Shown in pieces: positions 45,172 through 52,770 of a stretch of 64,000 bases of DNA. Position 1 is the first letter of the stretch. The number at the start of each line of letters is the position of its first letter. Made by a program: the position numbers and the translations under genes. The stretch comes from an uncultured Flavobacteriaceae bacterium (lineage in GTDB: Bacteria; Bacteroidota; Bacteroidia; Flavobacteriales; Flavobacteriaceae). The notes beneath the pieces are model-generated. The model was given only the letters and a program-made list of their open reading frames with translations, was not told where the DNA came from and did no database searches. The stretch lies in contig CANMXP010000002.1 of the NCBI GenBank assembly GCA_947501845.1, forward strand, positions 496,001-560,000, given 5' to 3'.

Positions 45172-45393
45172 TCACTTTTCTTTCTTTTTCTTCTTTTTTT
45201 TTGAAGGTTTTTTGTTTACCTCAATTCCATTGCGGGATATTCGGAAGCTTTTAATATTTTTATCTTTTTTGATAATTCTCAAAACGATAAACTCTTTGAT
45301 GATTCTCCAAAATATAAATACAACTAAAGCAAAGACTAATAGAGAGACTTCTTCGTTAGAAATAAATTTTAATATTTTGGTTAATTTTTTCAA
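45172..45393 (-). CDS. Lys-tail mini-membrane protein, copy 1
   Basis: 73 residues with a TTG start (45391-45393) at the same aligned position as the ATG of copy 2. Layout: amphipathic start KLTKILKFISNEE, one span (about 16-36, VSLLVFALVVFIFWRIIKEF), KSFRISRNGIEV, then a tail of Lys (KKKKKKK). The same pattern recurs at 45760 and 48358. It is convergent with the relaxase-coupled gene. Function unknown. Confidence 0.6.
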   Translation of the reverse strand: MKKLTKILKFISNEEVSLLVFALVVFIFWRIIKEFIVLRIIKKDKNIKSFRISRNGIEVNKKPSKKKKKKKEK

Positions 45394-45759
45394 TATATAT
45401 CTATTTAAAAAACAAGCGAATACGTTCGACTAATTGGTCAAACGATTTCGTTTAATAATAATATAGATATTTAAAAAAAATTAAAAAAAGATGCAACCTA
45501 TACTGACTAAAAGGCTGTATCGCAGTATTAGTAAATGTAATAAAAATTAAATTATAGACAAAATATTTTTACAAAAAGAAATAGAACTAAACAAAGTCGT
45601 ATCATTTTTTAATATTGAGTAGATACTCAATATTGTAGCAATGAAAGATGATATTAAAATTGTTTGATCTACCATTATGCTAAAATATTAGTTTTTAACA
45701 AAAGTTTTATTATTGATATAAAATGAATTGAAAAGAGAAAAGAATGGTATTAATAATTT
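45394..45759. other. 366-bp AT-rich spacer between copies 1 and 2
   Basis: No gene is seen. It contains the upstream region of copy 1, with a short imperfect palindrome around CGTTCGACTAATTGGTC (45424-45440) and an AAGCGAATAC motif that is also found upstream of copy 2 (46037-46046). Confidence 0.4.
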
Positions 45760-45990
45760 CTAGGTTTCGCTTTTGCTTTCCTTTTTTTTCTTTTTCTTAC
45801 TTTTTTTTCTTACCTCAATTGATCCAAGATGAGATATTCGGAAGCTTTTAATCTTTTTATCTTTTTTGATTATTAATAATATTGTTAATTCCTTAAAGAT
45901 TCTCCAAAATATAAATACAACTATAGAAAAGACTAATAGAGAGATTTCGTCGTTAGAAATAAATTTTAAAAATGTAAGTAGCTTTATCAT
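45760..45990 (-). CDS. Lys-tail mini-membrane protein, copy 2
   Basis: 76 residues from the ATG at 45990 (MIKLLTFLKFISNDE), which aligns exactly with the TTG starts of the other copies; an upstream TTG extension is rejected. Span about 17-37 (LLVFSIVVFIFWRIFKEL), then DKKIKSFRISHLGSIEV and the poly-Lys tail ending ESKSET. It lies 223 bp downstream of the synthase gene on the same strand. Confidence 0.65.
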   Translation of the reverse strand: MIKLLTFLKFISNDEISLLVFSIVVFIFWRIFKELTILLIIKKDKKIKSFRISHLGSIEVRKKSKKKKKKESKSET

Positions 45991-46213
45991 CCCATAAATC
46001 AATTTATAAATAATACAGCGCTTTTGATTATTAATCAAAGCGAATACATAATACCTAATTCTCCTTTTTAGGTATTATAAATTGAATATTTGGGCACTTC
46101 TCTGTAGCAATGTAATAAAAACCATTCAATATTACAAGATTTTTAATATGTCTATTAATGCATTTACAATCTCAAAACATTTTAGTTTTACACAAAGTAA
46201 ATTAGTAACAGGT

Positions 46214-46903
46214 CTATTTTAAGTTGGAAGCAATTCTTGTTTCAACTTTTTGACGGACAAAAAAGCTTTTTTCTAAACCCATACGCCCATATCTCTCTCG
46301 TAAAAATTGTTCTGCTTGTAATTGTTGGGCTGGGTATGCTTGTACCATTTTGCCATTACCTTTTTGCCATTCTCTTTGTGCCATATAGCTGTGTACGGCA
46401 AATTCTTCTATCAGAAAGGCGACACCATTTTGAAGATCATGTGCATTGTCGTTATCCTCGAGTTGTCGAGAAACCCAACGTTTGGCATCTAAATCGACAC
46501 AAGCCTTGAAAGGCTCTTTTGTTTGATAAAGATCGTATAATTTTGATTGAAGGTCTTTTACTTTGGTTAACCCTAGCCATTTATCCCAACGACAAACCTC
46601 ATGAGAAATGCTCAATTCTTGAAGCACGTTATCATTATCTGCAAGCCATTTTTTACCCATAGCAAGTGATTTTTGATAAGCTTCTTTTTTAGAGCATCCC
46701 TGATTTGCCAAATTATGACGTTGCAAACTATCGGACACATTTACAATACAGTGGTCAAAATTAGTATTAACCCATTTGATCATCGCTTTAAGCTTATCAC
46801 CTGTTTGATTAGGATTGTTCATACTAATATTAAGGCTACATACCCTAGCACCCGTTTGGCTCGCTGAGGGTTTTGCTTTGATTTTATAATGTTTTTGTTC
46901 CAT
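46214..46903 (-). CDS. Putative tRNA-dependent cyclodipeptide synthase
   Basis: 229 residues, the usual CDPS length. A nucleophile-type motif SLNISMNN (Ser27, Asn30) aligns with the GIS-x-GN motif of AlbC; a helix pair CSKKEAYQKSL follows; GVAFLIEEFAV (F163, E167) aligns with the Tyr178/Glu182 region, with Tyr replaced by Phe; and MVQAYPAQQLQAEQFL aligns with the late CYH/xYP motif. CDPSs join two aminoacyl groups from tRNAs into a diketopiperazine. The start is 10 bp after the XRE gene stop with AGGTG as ribosome site. No tailoring enzyme is nearby. Family assignment is by motif reading only. Confidence 0.72.
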   Translation of the reverse strand: MEQKHYKIKAKPSASQTGARVCSLNISMNNPNQTGDKLKAMIKWVNTNFDHCIVNVSDSLQRHNLANQGCSKKEAYQKSLAMGKKWLADNDNVLQELSISHEVCRWDKWLGLTKVKDLQSKLYDLYQTKEPFKACVDLDAKRWVSRQLEDNDNAHDLQNGVAFLIEEFAVHSYMAQREWQKGNGKMVQAYPAQQLQAEQFLRERYGRMGLEKSFFVRQKVETRIASNLK

Positions 46904-46913
46904 TAAAAATCAC

Positions 46914-47552
46914 CTACTCATATGTTTCTGGGGCTGTGGTTTTTGTTGGCGCTTCGTAAATTTCCCAAAATTGATTGAAAATATTACGCCAAATTTCGGC
47001 TTGGTTACGGTCACGAATAACCATTGCCTTAGTATTGTTATCTAGCATAGTCGCAACCTTATCACCGAAAATGACGACATTGTAATTGTTGTAATGTTGA
47101 CCAGATATGTAACGATATTCTTTTAAGGGGTAAAGGAGGTGTGTATCACCCTCGCGAACCATAGAACGGACATTAGCAATCTTTCTAATACGGCTTTCAG
47201 CGTTAATAACTTCTTGGGAAGACAGAGAGTTATCAATAAACATATAAAGTAGTTCGCCGCTTTTTTCTTTTAACGTATGATAAACATCATCGAGAAGTTT
47301 TAAATAAAAATCCTTACCGTCATAGATAGTAATAGTGTCTTGACGAAAACGGACACCTTCGCCATCTAAAAACTCAATACCGTGATCTGAAAAAACGTTA
47401 TAAATGGTTTCAAGGTTTTTTTGTTTTGGTTGAACACGGTTTTGCTCAAAGGATCGGATTGTTGGTGTTTTAACACCAACAGCATCCGCCAAATCATCTT
47501 GCGACCATTCCAATAGATTGCGTGCATTACTGCACTGTTTTCCTGTTATCAT
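46914..47552 (-). CDS. XRE-type regulator with large sensor-like C-terminal domain
   Basis: 212 residues. The helix-turn-helix (about 8-60) includes WSQDDLADAVGVKTPTIRSFE and NRVQPKQKNLETIYNVF. The rest (70-205) ends with VIFGDKVATMLDNNTKAMVIRDR and NIFNQFWEIYE, resembling the PLD-like effector domain of TrmB-type regulators. It lies upstream of the synthase gene in the same transcript and has a consensus-like promoter with almost no leader, as autoregulators often do. It probably controls the synthase. Confidence 0.8.
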   Translation of the reverse strand: MITGKQCSNARNLLEWSQDDLADAVGVKTPTIRSFEQNRVQPKQKNLETIYNVFSDHGIEFLDGEGVRFRQDTITIYDGKDFYLKLLDDVYHTLKEKSGELLYMFIDNSLSSQEVINAESRIRKIANVRSMVREGDTHLLYPLKEYRYISGQHYNNYNVVIFGDKVATMLDNNTKAMVIRDRNQAEIWRNIFNQFWEIYEAPTKTTAPETYE

Positions 47553-47559
47553 GATTCGG

Positions 47560-47589
47560 ACTATATCAGAAAATATTACTATTAGTCAA
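47560..47589 (-). promoter_or_regulatory. Sigma70-like promoter of the XRE/synthase operon
   Basis: On the minus strand: TTGACT (47589-47584), 18 bp, TATAGT (47565-47560), then only 7 bp to the ATG, so the mRNA would be leaderless. The -35 overlaps the 14-bp motif TACTATTAGTCAAT (47577-47590), which recurs upstream of the mini-membrane copy 3, and a TACTATTA/TTAATAGTA inverted repeat extends over 47577-47610. Confidence 0.6.
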
Positions 47590-47662
47590 TAAATTAATAT
47601 TAATAGTAAATAGTATTAATTGTAATACTGTACGTTAAAAATATTAATAATGATATTTTCTC

Positions 47663-47691
47663 TTGACATATGGAATACGATTCGGTAATAT
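47663..47691 (+). promoter_or_regulatory. Consensus sigma70 promoter
   Basis: TTGACA (47663-47668), exactly 17 bp, TAATAT (47686-47691). This is a near-perfect proteobacterial promoter, not the Bacteroidota type. It faces the small genes at 47764 and 48097 and diverges from the XRE gene. A CCCGA/TCGGG hairpin lies in the leader (47709-47730). Confidence 0.7.
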
Positions 47692-47763
47692 CCAAATTGT
47701 GAGGTTGCCCGAGCTTAATATTATCGGGTTTGTGAAAAGATTACTTTTGTGAGGAAAGAAACT

Positions 47764-47922
47764 ATGACACCCCAACAAACAATGGCTCTTAGAGCCAATG
47801 AAAATGACGAATTTAACTTTTATGCAATGGAGCGTATTTATGAAAAGGGTTTAGACCCTTTCAAGACACAAGATTTGTATGAAAGATATGTCCGTCGGGT
47901 TTGTCGTAAAAAATCCGCATAG
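47764..47922 (+). CDS. Small protein, 52 aa
   Basis: Begins MTPQQTMALRANENDEFNFY and ends VRRVCRKKSA, with a Shine-Dalgarno GAGGAAAG upstream. It is helical and basic at the end. First gene behind the consensus promoter, possibly a plasmid regulatory peptide. No family recognised. Confidence 0.6.
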   Translation: MTPQQTMALRANENDEFNFYAMERIYEKGLDPFKTQDLYERYVRRVCRKKSA

Positions 47923-48096
47923 ACTAAATTTTTACCTAAAATAGGTTCATACGGAGCGTGTCCCTGCTTTCCTGTTATCAACGACGGTATGTGTTCCCTT
48001 GCGCTTATTTCAGACGAGACATGGCTGGCGTTATTCGTTTCTCAACAGCCATGTCTCACTCACACTTTTTTAAACAAAAACAAGTGAGGAAAACTA

Positions 48097-48291
48097 ATGA
48101 CTAATAATAACGATGACGATTTTGACAATGAAACTCCATTAGATAGCGCTTTTGATGCTGTTGAGGACTTTGATGAGGAAGTGGATTTAGACCCACACCT
48201 TAAACGTGCTTTACGAAACCTAACCACTGGGATCGATGAACTTAAAAAAGCAATGCGAAAACGTGGCTTGCTTCCTATTGGAAAGCATTAA
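48097..48291 (+). CDS. Small acidic protein, 64 aa
   Basis: Very acidic first half (MTNNNDDDFDNETPLDSAFD) and a basic helix at the end (GIDELKKAMRKRG). Shine-Dalgarno GAGG 8 bases upstream. A perfect 16-bp terminator follows. The charge pattern suits a partner or inhibitor of a basic DNA- or RNA-binding protein, but that is a guess. Confidence 0.6.
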   Translation: MTNNNDDDFDNETPLDSAFDAVEDFDEEVDLDPHLKRALRNLTTGIDELKKAMRKRGLLPIGKH

Positions 48292-48315
48292 GAAATTCGC
48301 TAAACGGTGTTAATG

Positions 48316-48349
48316 AAGAACAGTAGCCTTATTTAAGGCTACTGTTCTT
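48316..48349. terminator. Bidirectional terminator
   Basis: AAGAACAGTAGCCTTA and its exact complement with a two-base gap (in practice a smaller stem with a larger loop). It lies between the plus-strand small genes and the minus-strand mini-membrane copy 3. Confidence 0.85.
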
Positions 48350-48357
48350 AAAACAAT

Positions 48358-48591
48358 TCACTTTTCTTTCTTTTTCTCTTTTTTTGTAGAAGTTTTTTTG
48401 TGTATCTCAATTGAGCCAAGACGAGACATTCGGAAGCTTTTAATCTTTTTGTCCTTTGCGATAATTCTCAAAATTATCAACTCTTTGATGATTCTCCATA
48501 ATAAAAACATGATGAAAGAAATGATTATTAGATAATTTAATAACGGTTCTTTGTTGGAAGTAAATTTCAGTATTTTAATCAATTGTTTCAA
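48358..48591 (-). CDS. Lys-tail mini-membrane protein, copy 3
   Basis: 77 residues with a TTG start in the aligned position (KQLIKILKFTSNKE). Span about 17-40 (NYLIIISFIMFLLWRIIKEL), then AKDKKIKSFRMSRLGSIEI and a lysine-rich tail. It is about as diverged from copies 1 and 2 as they are from each other. Its upstream region shares TACTATTAGTCAAT with the XRE/synthase operon. Confidence 0.62.
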   Translation of the reverse strand: MKQLIKILKFTSNKEPLLNYLIIISFIMFLLWRIIKELIILRIIAKDKKIKSFRMSRLGSIEIHKKTSTKKEKKKEK

Positions 48592-48689
48592 TTATAAGTA
48601 TTTAAATTCCTACTATTAGTCAATCTTTGCAATTTTTTGAGTTAAGCTTTGCAAGCTATGAAATAAGGAAATTTAAATACTTATAATTG
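48589..48689. repeat. 22/23-bp inverted repeat upstream of copy 3, with shared 14-bp motif
   Basis: The arm at 48589-48610 is an inverted copy of 48667-48689 with one single-base indel. The loop holds TACTATTAGTCAAT (48611-48624), which on the minus strand gives TTGACT (-35-like) 17 bp before TACTTA. The arm contains the copy 3 start codon, so folding of the transcript could hide or expose it. Confidence 0.6.
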
Positions 48690-48825
48690 AAAAGGCAATC
48701 TAAATTAATAGTAGCCATTTCGAAGTACGAGCAATATAGTAAAAACAAAATAAAATACTTACTAGTTTTGTGTTTTATTCTTACGAAGCTGTATCTTGTA
48801 TACTTTATTTTTACCCAATATACTG

Positions 48826-49428
48826 ATGAACACATGTGATAGCTGTGGTCGATATACAAGACCCAATACAGATTTATGCCTACTATGTCTTAAAGAGCAA
48901 AACTCTAAGCCTTATCCAAAACGATATTTTGAAGAGAAACCGATAAACTATGTTAAAGGGCATATAGGGGAAGCCTTAATTCAAAATCTATTTTCAAGTC
49001 AGGGCTTTATGGTTCTTAAATATGGAATTGAGAATAACCTAACTTTTTTAAGTGAATTTCTAAGCGAAGATGATTTAACTTCTGCAGAAATTACTTTTAT
49101 TAAAAACCGTCCAGATTTAATGGTTTTAAATCCAGTTAAACGAAAACTCTATTTTATTGAAGTTAAATACACCTCTAAAGGAGTGATTTCTCTTGATACA
49201 TTTAGCGATGAGTACCCATATAATAGTTGCTATATGATTGTAATATCTAAAGATGTTTTTCGATGTGTTAAAGTAAAAGACTTTAAGGCATTTGAAAAAA
49301 AAGAAGATATATTAAATGATGATTATCTTTTAAGGGATAATGAAGAGTTTAATCTAGATAAAGGATTAGTCTCTCTATTTGAAAACAATGCTAACGGCAT
49401 TTATAATGCAATATCTAAACTGAATTAG
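48826..49428 (+). CDS. PD-(D/E)XK nuclease-like protein with N-terminal zinc ribbon
   Basis: 200 residues from the ATG at 48826. A zinc ribbon is formed by CDSC near 4-7 and CLLC at 18-21. The nuclease core shows KGHIGEALIQNLFSSQGF and then RPDLMVLNPVKRKLYFIEVKY, that is D...E-x-K. Such orphan nuclease folds occur in restriction and defence or in recombination. No methylase or helicase is adjacent. A very strong shared terminator follows. Confidence 0.68.
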   Translation: MNTCDSCGRYTRPNTDLCLLCLKEQNSKPYPKRYFEEKPINYVKGHIGEALIQNLFSSQGFMVLKYGIENNLTFLSEFLSEDDLTSAEITFIKNRPDLMVLNPVKRKLYFIEVKYTSKGVISLDTFSDEYPYNSCYMIVISKDVFRCVKVKDFKAFEKKEDILNDDYLLRDNEEFNLDKGLVSLFENNANGIYNAISKLN

Positions 49429-49433
49429 TTTTA

Positions 49434-49478
49434 AAATGCAAAGAAGAAATAAAACAGCTTTATTTCTTCTTTGCATTT
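49434..49478. terminator. Bidirectional terminator, 20-bp stem
   Basis: A perfect 20-bp stem with five-base loop ACAGC between convergent genes (stop at 49428 plus, stop at 49483 minus). Confidence 0.9.
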
Positions 49479-49482
49479 AGTT

Positions 49483-50328
49483 CTATTTTTCTTTTTTTGG
49501 TTTGGGGATTGAGTCATTTATCTTAGAATTTGTTTCATCCCTCACTCTTATACGGTCTTCTTCTGTCAGTCCTTGTTTTTTACTTCCATCTTTCTTGGTA
49601 TATGCAAGGATAAATTCTTCAATGACTTCTTTTTTAATACCTAAACCTTGAAATATTGATAGTATTTTATTAAGCTCTTGATATGTCTTATATTCATATT
49701 TAGTTTTTTCAACATTCGCTGTAAACTCCTTTGTTTGGAGGTCTTGAGCAGTTTCAATTATAGAACAAAAAATTGTCTCATTTAAGTTATGATTAAAAAC
49801 ACCTTCATTCATTCGATAGCCTAATGTTCTTACAATGTTAAGTGTTTCAGATTTCTTAGTTAAAGAACTAACAGCACTTAAGTAACTTGATGCTAAGTTT
49901 GCACTTGCATTTGCACTATCTCCTTTATTAGCTTTGATAAAACCTTGAAATGCACTTGTGACTTCATATGCAATATCAGGTTGTTCCTCTGCTAAATATC
50001 TAGGTCTAAAAGTTGGAGTGCCAGCTTTTGTTAGATAAGTCTCATATGTTGAAATCCCTACTCTTTTTGATGCATCAAAAAAATGTGCTGACAGAGAGGC
50101 ATAAGACGGCGAACTTTTAATTAGTTTTTTATTACTCTCATTGTTTTTCTCTGACGTGTCAGAAATATCATAATCTTTATTTTCGATTTTGATAAATTTT
50201 GAATTTACTGTACCCGCGCTTACATTTTTACCAAATTCAGATTTGTCAGGGCTAAAAAGGGATTCTAAACTAGAACAGTTAGTGAATAATAATGAAGCTA
50301 AAAGAAGGGGTGAAATAATTTTTTTCAT
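49483..50328 (-). CDS. Hypothetical lipoprotein
   Basis: 281 residues with lipobox LFTNC (Cys18) and a charged, Lys-rich mature part. Segments such as SASANLASSYLSAVSSLTKKSET suggest a helical bundle. It is downstream of a secreted protein gene (50796-50344) by 15 bp; together they look like a two-gene cell-envelope cassette. No family recognised. Confidence 0.65.
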   Translation of the reverse strand: MKKIISPLLLASLLFTNCSSLESLFSPDKSEFGKNVSAGTVNSKFIKIENKDYDISDTSEKNNESNKKLIKSSPSYASLSAHFFDASKRVGISTYETYLTKAGTPTFRPRYLAEEQPDIAYEVTSAFQGFIKANKGDSANASANLASSYLSAVSSLTKKSETLNIVRTLGYRMNEGVFNHNLNETIFCSIIETAQDLQTKEFTANVEKTKYEYKTYQELNKILSIFQGLGIKKEVIEEFILAYTKKDGSKKQGLTEEDRIRVRDETNSKINDSIPKPKKEK

Positions 50329-50343
50329 AATTAAGGATTTAAA

Positions 50344-50796
50344 TTAATAACTAAACCAAGAAACGGTTAATGCAACACAAGCCATTTGTTTACCAGTCAT
50401 ATTAACAAGTGCCGTATTGAACATTTTTTCAAAATCATTCATTACTTTTTGTCTTTCTTTGGTATTTTCAGTTCCTTCAATAAGAAAATTTTTGATTAAT
50501 TCTATTGCCGCAAACGGAGGAACAAAATCAGTGTCTTTTATAGCAATAATACCTGTAAAATAATCACCATCTCGATATATTTTCAATTTTGTTGTATATC
50601 CTTCATAAAAAATATCAGCAAGAACATAGTCTGAATAAACAGAATATTGGCCGCTTGAATAAGTATTTGTAGGATGTGCTAAACCTGCTAATAATGTAAC
50701 TCCTTCGTATTTAAAAAAGTTATCCATACTTTGTGTAAAACATGTATTCACAAAAAGGATTGAGCAAGTAAGAAATAAAAATAAGTGCTTTTTCAT
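50344..50796 (-). CDS. Hypothetical secreted protein
   Basis: 150 residues with a signal peptide (1-21, NTCFTQ). The mature part is beta-rich (SSGQYSVYSDYVLADIFYEG) and ends with a hydrophobic CVALTVSWFSY. First gene of the pair with the lipoprotein at 49483. Function unknown. Confidence 0.62.
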   Translation of the reverse strand: MKKHLFLFLTCSILFVNTCFTQSMDNFFKYEGVTLLAGLAHPTNTYSSGQYSVYSDYVLADIFYEGYTTKLKIYRDGDYFTGIIAIKDTDFVPPFAAIELIKNFLIEGTENTKERQKVMNDFEKMFNTALVNMTGKQMACVALTVSWFSY

Positions 50797-51130
50797 CGAT
50801 TAGGATTTAATTAGACAAATAACATTTTTAAATAAAAGGCTATTAATTAAATCGTCTATCAGAGAATTTTCAAAAGAAAAATTTGATAATGCGATGAATA
50901 AACTAGGGAGGATTCAAATATATAAAAAATAATTAACTTGTAGTCAAAGACTTATATTATTTTAATTACATAAGTGGTTTCTTCAAAAGTAAATTAAGTG
51001 AAAATGTTTTTGTTGAGGAATAAGTTGATAAACCGATTCACTTTTTTAGCAAAATATGCTATACTCTAGCCAGATCCTTAGCCAAAAGAGTTTTTGAGAA
51101 TTTGGTAAACGCTGTAAGTGTTGAGTTAAG

Positions 51131-51175
51131 TGGTGCCGGTTGTCGGACTTGAACCAACGACCTACTGATTACAAA
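51131..51175 (-). repeat. Relic of tRNA-Thr 3' half, likely att site of the P4-type integrase
   Basis: Read on the minus strand, 45 bases give the anticodon loop TTTGTAA (TGT), ATCAG stem, variable region, T arm GTTGG-TTCAAGT-CCGAC and acceptor AACCGGCA-CCA. The 5' half is absent. CCA is encoded, which is normal for Gammaproteobacteria and not seen in the host tRNA-Ala here. It lies 99 bp before the integrase start. Confidence 0.82.
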
Positions 51176-51273
51176 CGAACTTTGTGTGCATTTTATAATC
51201 GCCTCTGAATTCTTAAAACACCCCTTAGCTATTGATTAAACTATTAATTTTATCATTTGGAGGGTGCAGTATC

Positions 51274-52770
51274 ATGCACAAGAATTCACAAAATAACACG
51301 TCAAACCTTAGCCAAATCCTTGACCAAAAAGAGAATAGAAATATAAGGAAAATACGGTTTACTGAACTTACTGTAAAACATTTAAAGCCTCTTAGCAAGC
51401 GAACCATTTTTTGGTTTGAAGGAATGATGGGATTCGGTCTAAGGGTTTCCCCAAAGGGAAGAAAAACGTGGATATATGTTTTCCAATTTGACAATAAACC
51501 TCGGATGCTGACTTTAGGTAAATATCCTAAAATGTCTTTAAGTGAAGCACGTATTGCTTATTCTAAAGCCGTATATAAAACGGATTTGGAAATAGACCCT
51601 GCAAAAGAAAAGACAAAAGAAAATGAACAGGAATTAAAAGCTCCAACGGTAGAAGATTTGAGTCTTAAATATATCAAATACTGCATTGCCAAAAAAGAAG
51701 CTTCATGGAAAGAAAAGCAACGAGCCATCAATAAAGAGCTTTTACCTATTATTGGAGATAAAAAGGTAAAAGACATTACTTTTAGAGATATTGCCCCAAT
51801 TATAAATAATATTCACATTGAAAGAAAAGCGACAACACAAGCACAAAGGTTATTATCACATACACGGTGTATGTTCAAATATGCTAAGAATGGTCTTGGT
51901 TTGATTGAAATTAACCCTTGTTCTGACCTTGAAGCTCCAAAAAGGCAGAAAAAACCAAAATATGCCTTGGACACAAAAGACATCTACCGTTTTTGGAATA
52001 ATATAGATTATACGTTTATGAAGCCCGTTGTTCGATTAGGGTTAAAATTTATGTTTTGTACTCTCGCTAGAGGTGTTGAAGTACGAAAAATGAAATGGAG
52101 CGATATTAACTTTGGTGATAAAACATGGTTTATTCCTTCTGAAAATGCAAAAAATAATAAAGCAATGCTCCTACCTTTGAATAGTTATGCACTAACAATT
52201 TTAAAAGAGATATATCAATATACTGGTCACTCTGATTTTGTCTTTGGCTGGAATAGATCTTTGAATTCAGGGCAACAACTATTGGACAAACAAGAAATGA
52301 TACCAATGGGTGTAACAGCGTTTAGTCATGCTTTAAGAGATAACTTTGAACTTCTGCATATCGAAAGAAAATTTACGCCACATGATCTGAGACGTAGTAG
52401 TGCAACCTGTTTAACAAGTGTAGGCTACCCAAGAGAATGGGTCAGCAAATTACTTAACCATACGCCAAATAATGTCACGTCAATGGTCTATGATGTTTTT
52501 GATTACTTTGAGGAAAAAAGGGCAGGAATGGAATCGATTAGATATATTCTTGATAGAATATTATCAGCAAAAAGTGTTGACCTTGTTCCATCCCTGCGTG
52601 CCATTAGAAAAGAGTTTTTATCTCAAAAACTTATTTATCAGTTTCTTGATGAGGCTTATTTTGAGCCTCAGAAGTCTGTCGATAATTCACAGGGCTTTCA
52701 ATCCAGTTTTGTAAATCCTGTATCTTATACCCTTTCCTACGACCATGATGAGTTAAAGAATGAAGCTTAG
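51274..52770 (+). CDS. P4-type tyrosine integrase (DUF4102 arm-binding)
   Basis: 498 residues from the ATG at 51274, chosen because GGAGGG lies about 10 bases upstream; a longer TTG frame is less likely. N-terminal arm-binding domain includes RVSPKGRKTWIYVFQ and TLGKYPKMSLSEAR; catalytic R in ARGVEVRKM, HDLRR, LLNH and Tyr in MVYD. The P4/IntS family targets tRNA genes of Proteobacteria. It is a second integrase inside the element, next to the tRNA-Thr relic. Its C-terminus overlaps the AlpA-like gene on the other strand by 140 bp. Confidence 0.88.
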   Translation: MHKNSQNNTSNLSQILDQKENRNIRKIRFTELTVKHLKPLSKRTIFWFEGMMGFGLRVSPKGRKTWIYVFQFDNKPRMLTLGKYPKMSLSEARIAYSKAVYKTDLEIDPAKEKTKENEQELKAPTVEDLSLKYIKYCIAKKEASWKEKQRAINKELLPIIGDKKVKDITFRDIAPIINNIHIERKATTQAQRLLSHTRCMFKYAKNGLGLIEINPCSDLEAPKRQKKPKYALDTKDIYRFWNNIDYTFMKPVVRLGLKFMFCTLARGVEVRKMKWSDINFGDKTWFIPSENAKNNKAMLLPLNSYALTILKEIYQYTGHSDFVFGWNRSLNSGQQLLDKQEMIPMGVTAFSHALRDNFELLHIERKFTPHDLRRSSATCLTSVGYPREWVSKLLNHTPNNVTSMVYDVFDYFEEKRAGMESIRYILDRILSAKSVDLVPSLRAIRKEFLSQKLIYQFLDEAYFEPQKSVDNSQGFQSSFVNPVSYTLSYDHDELKNEA

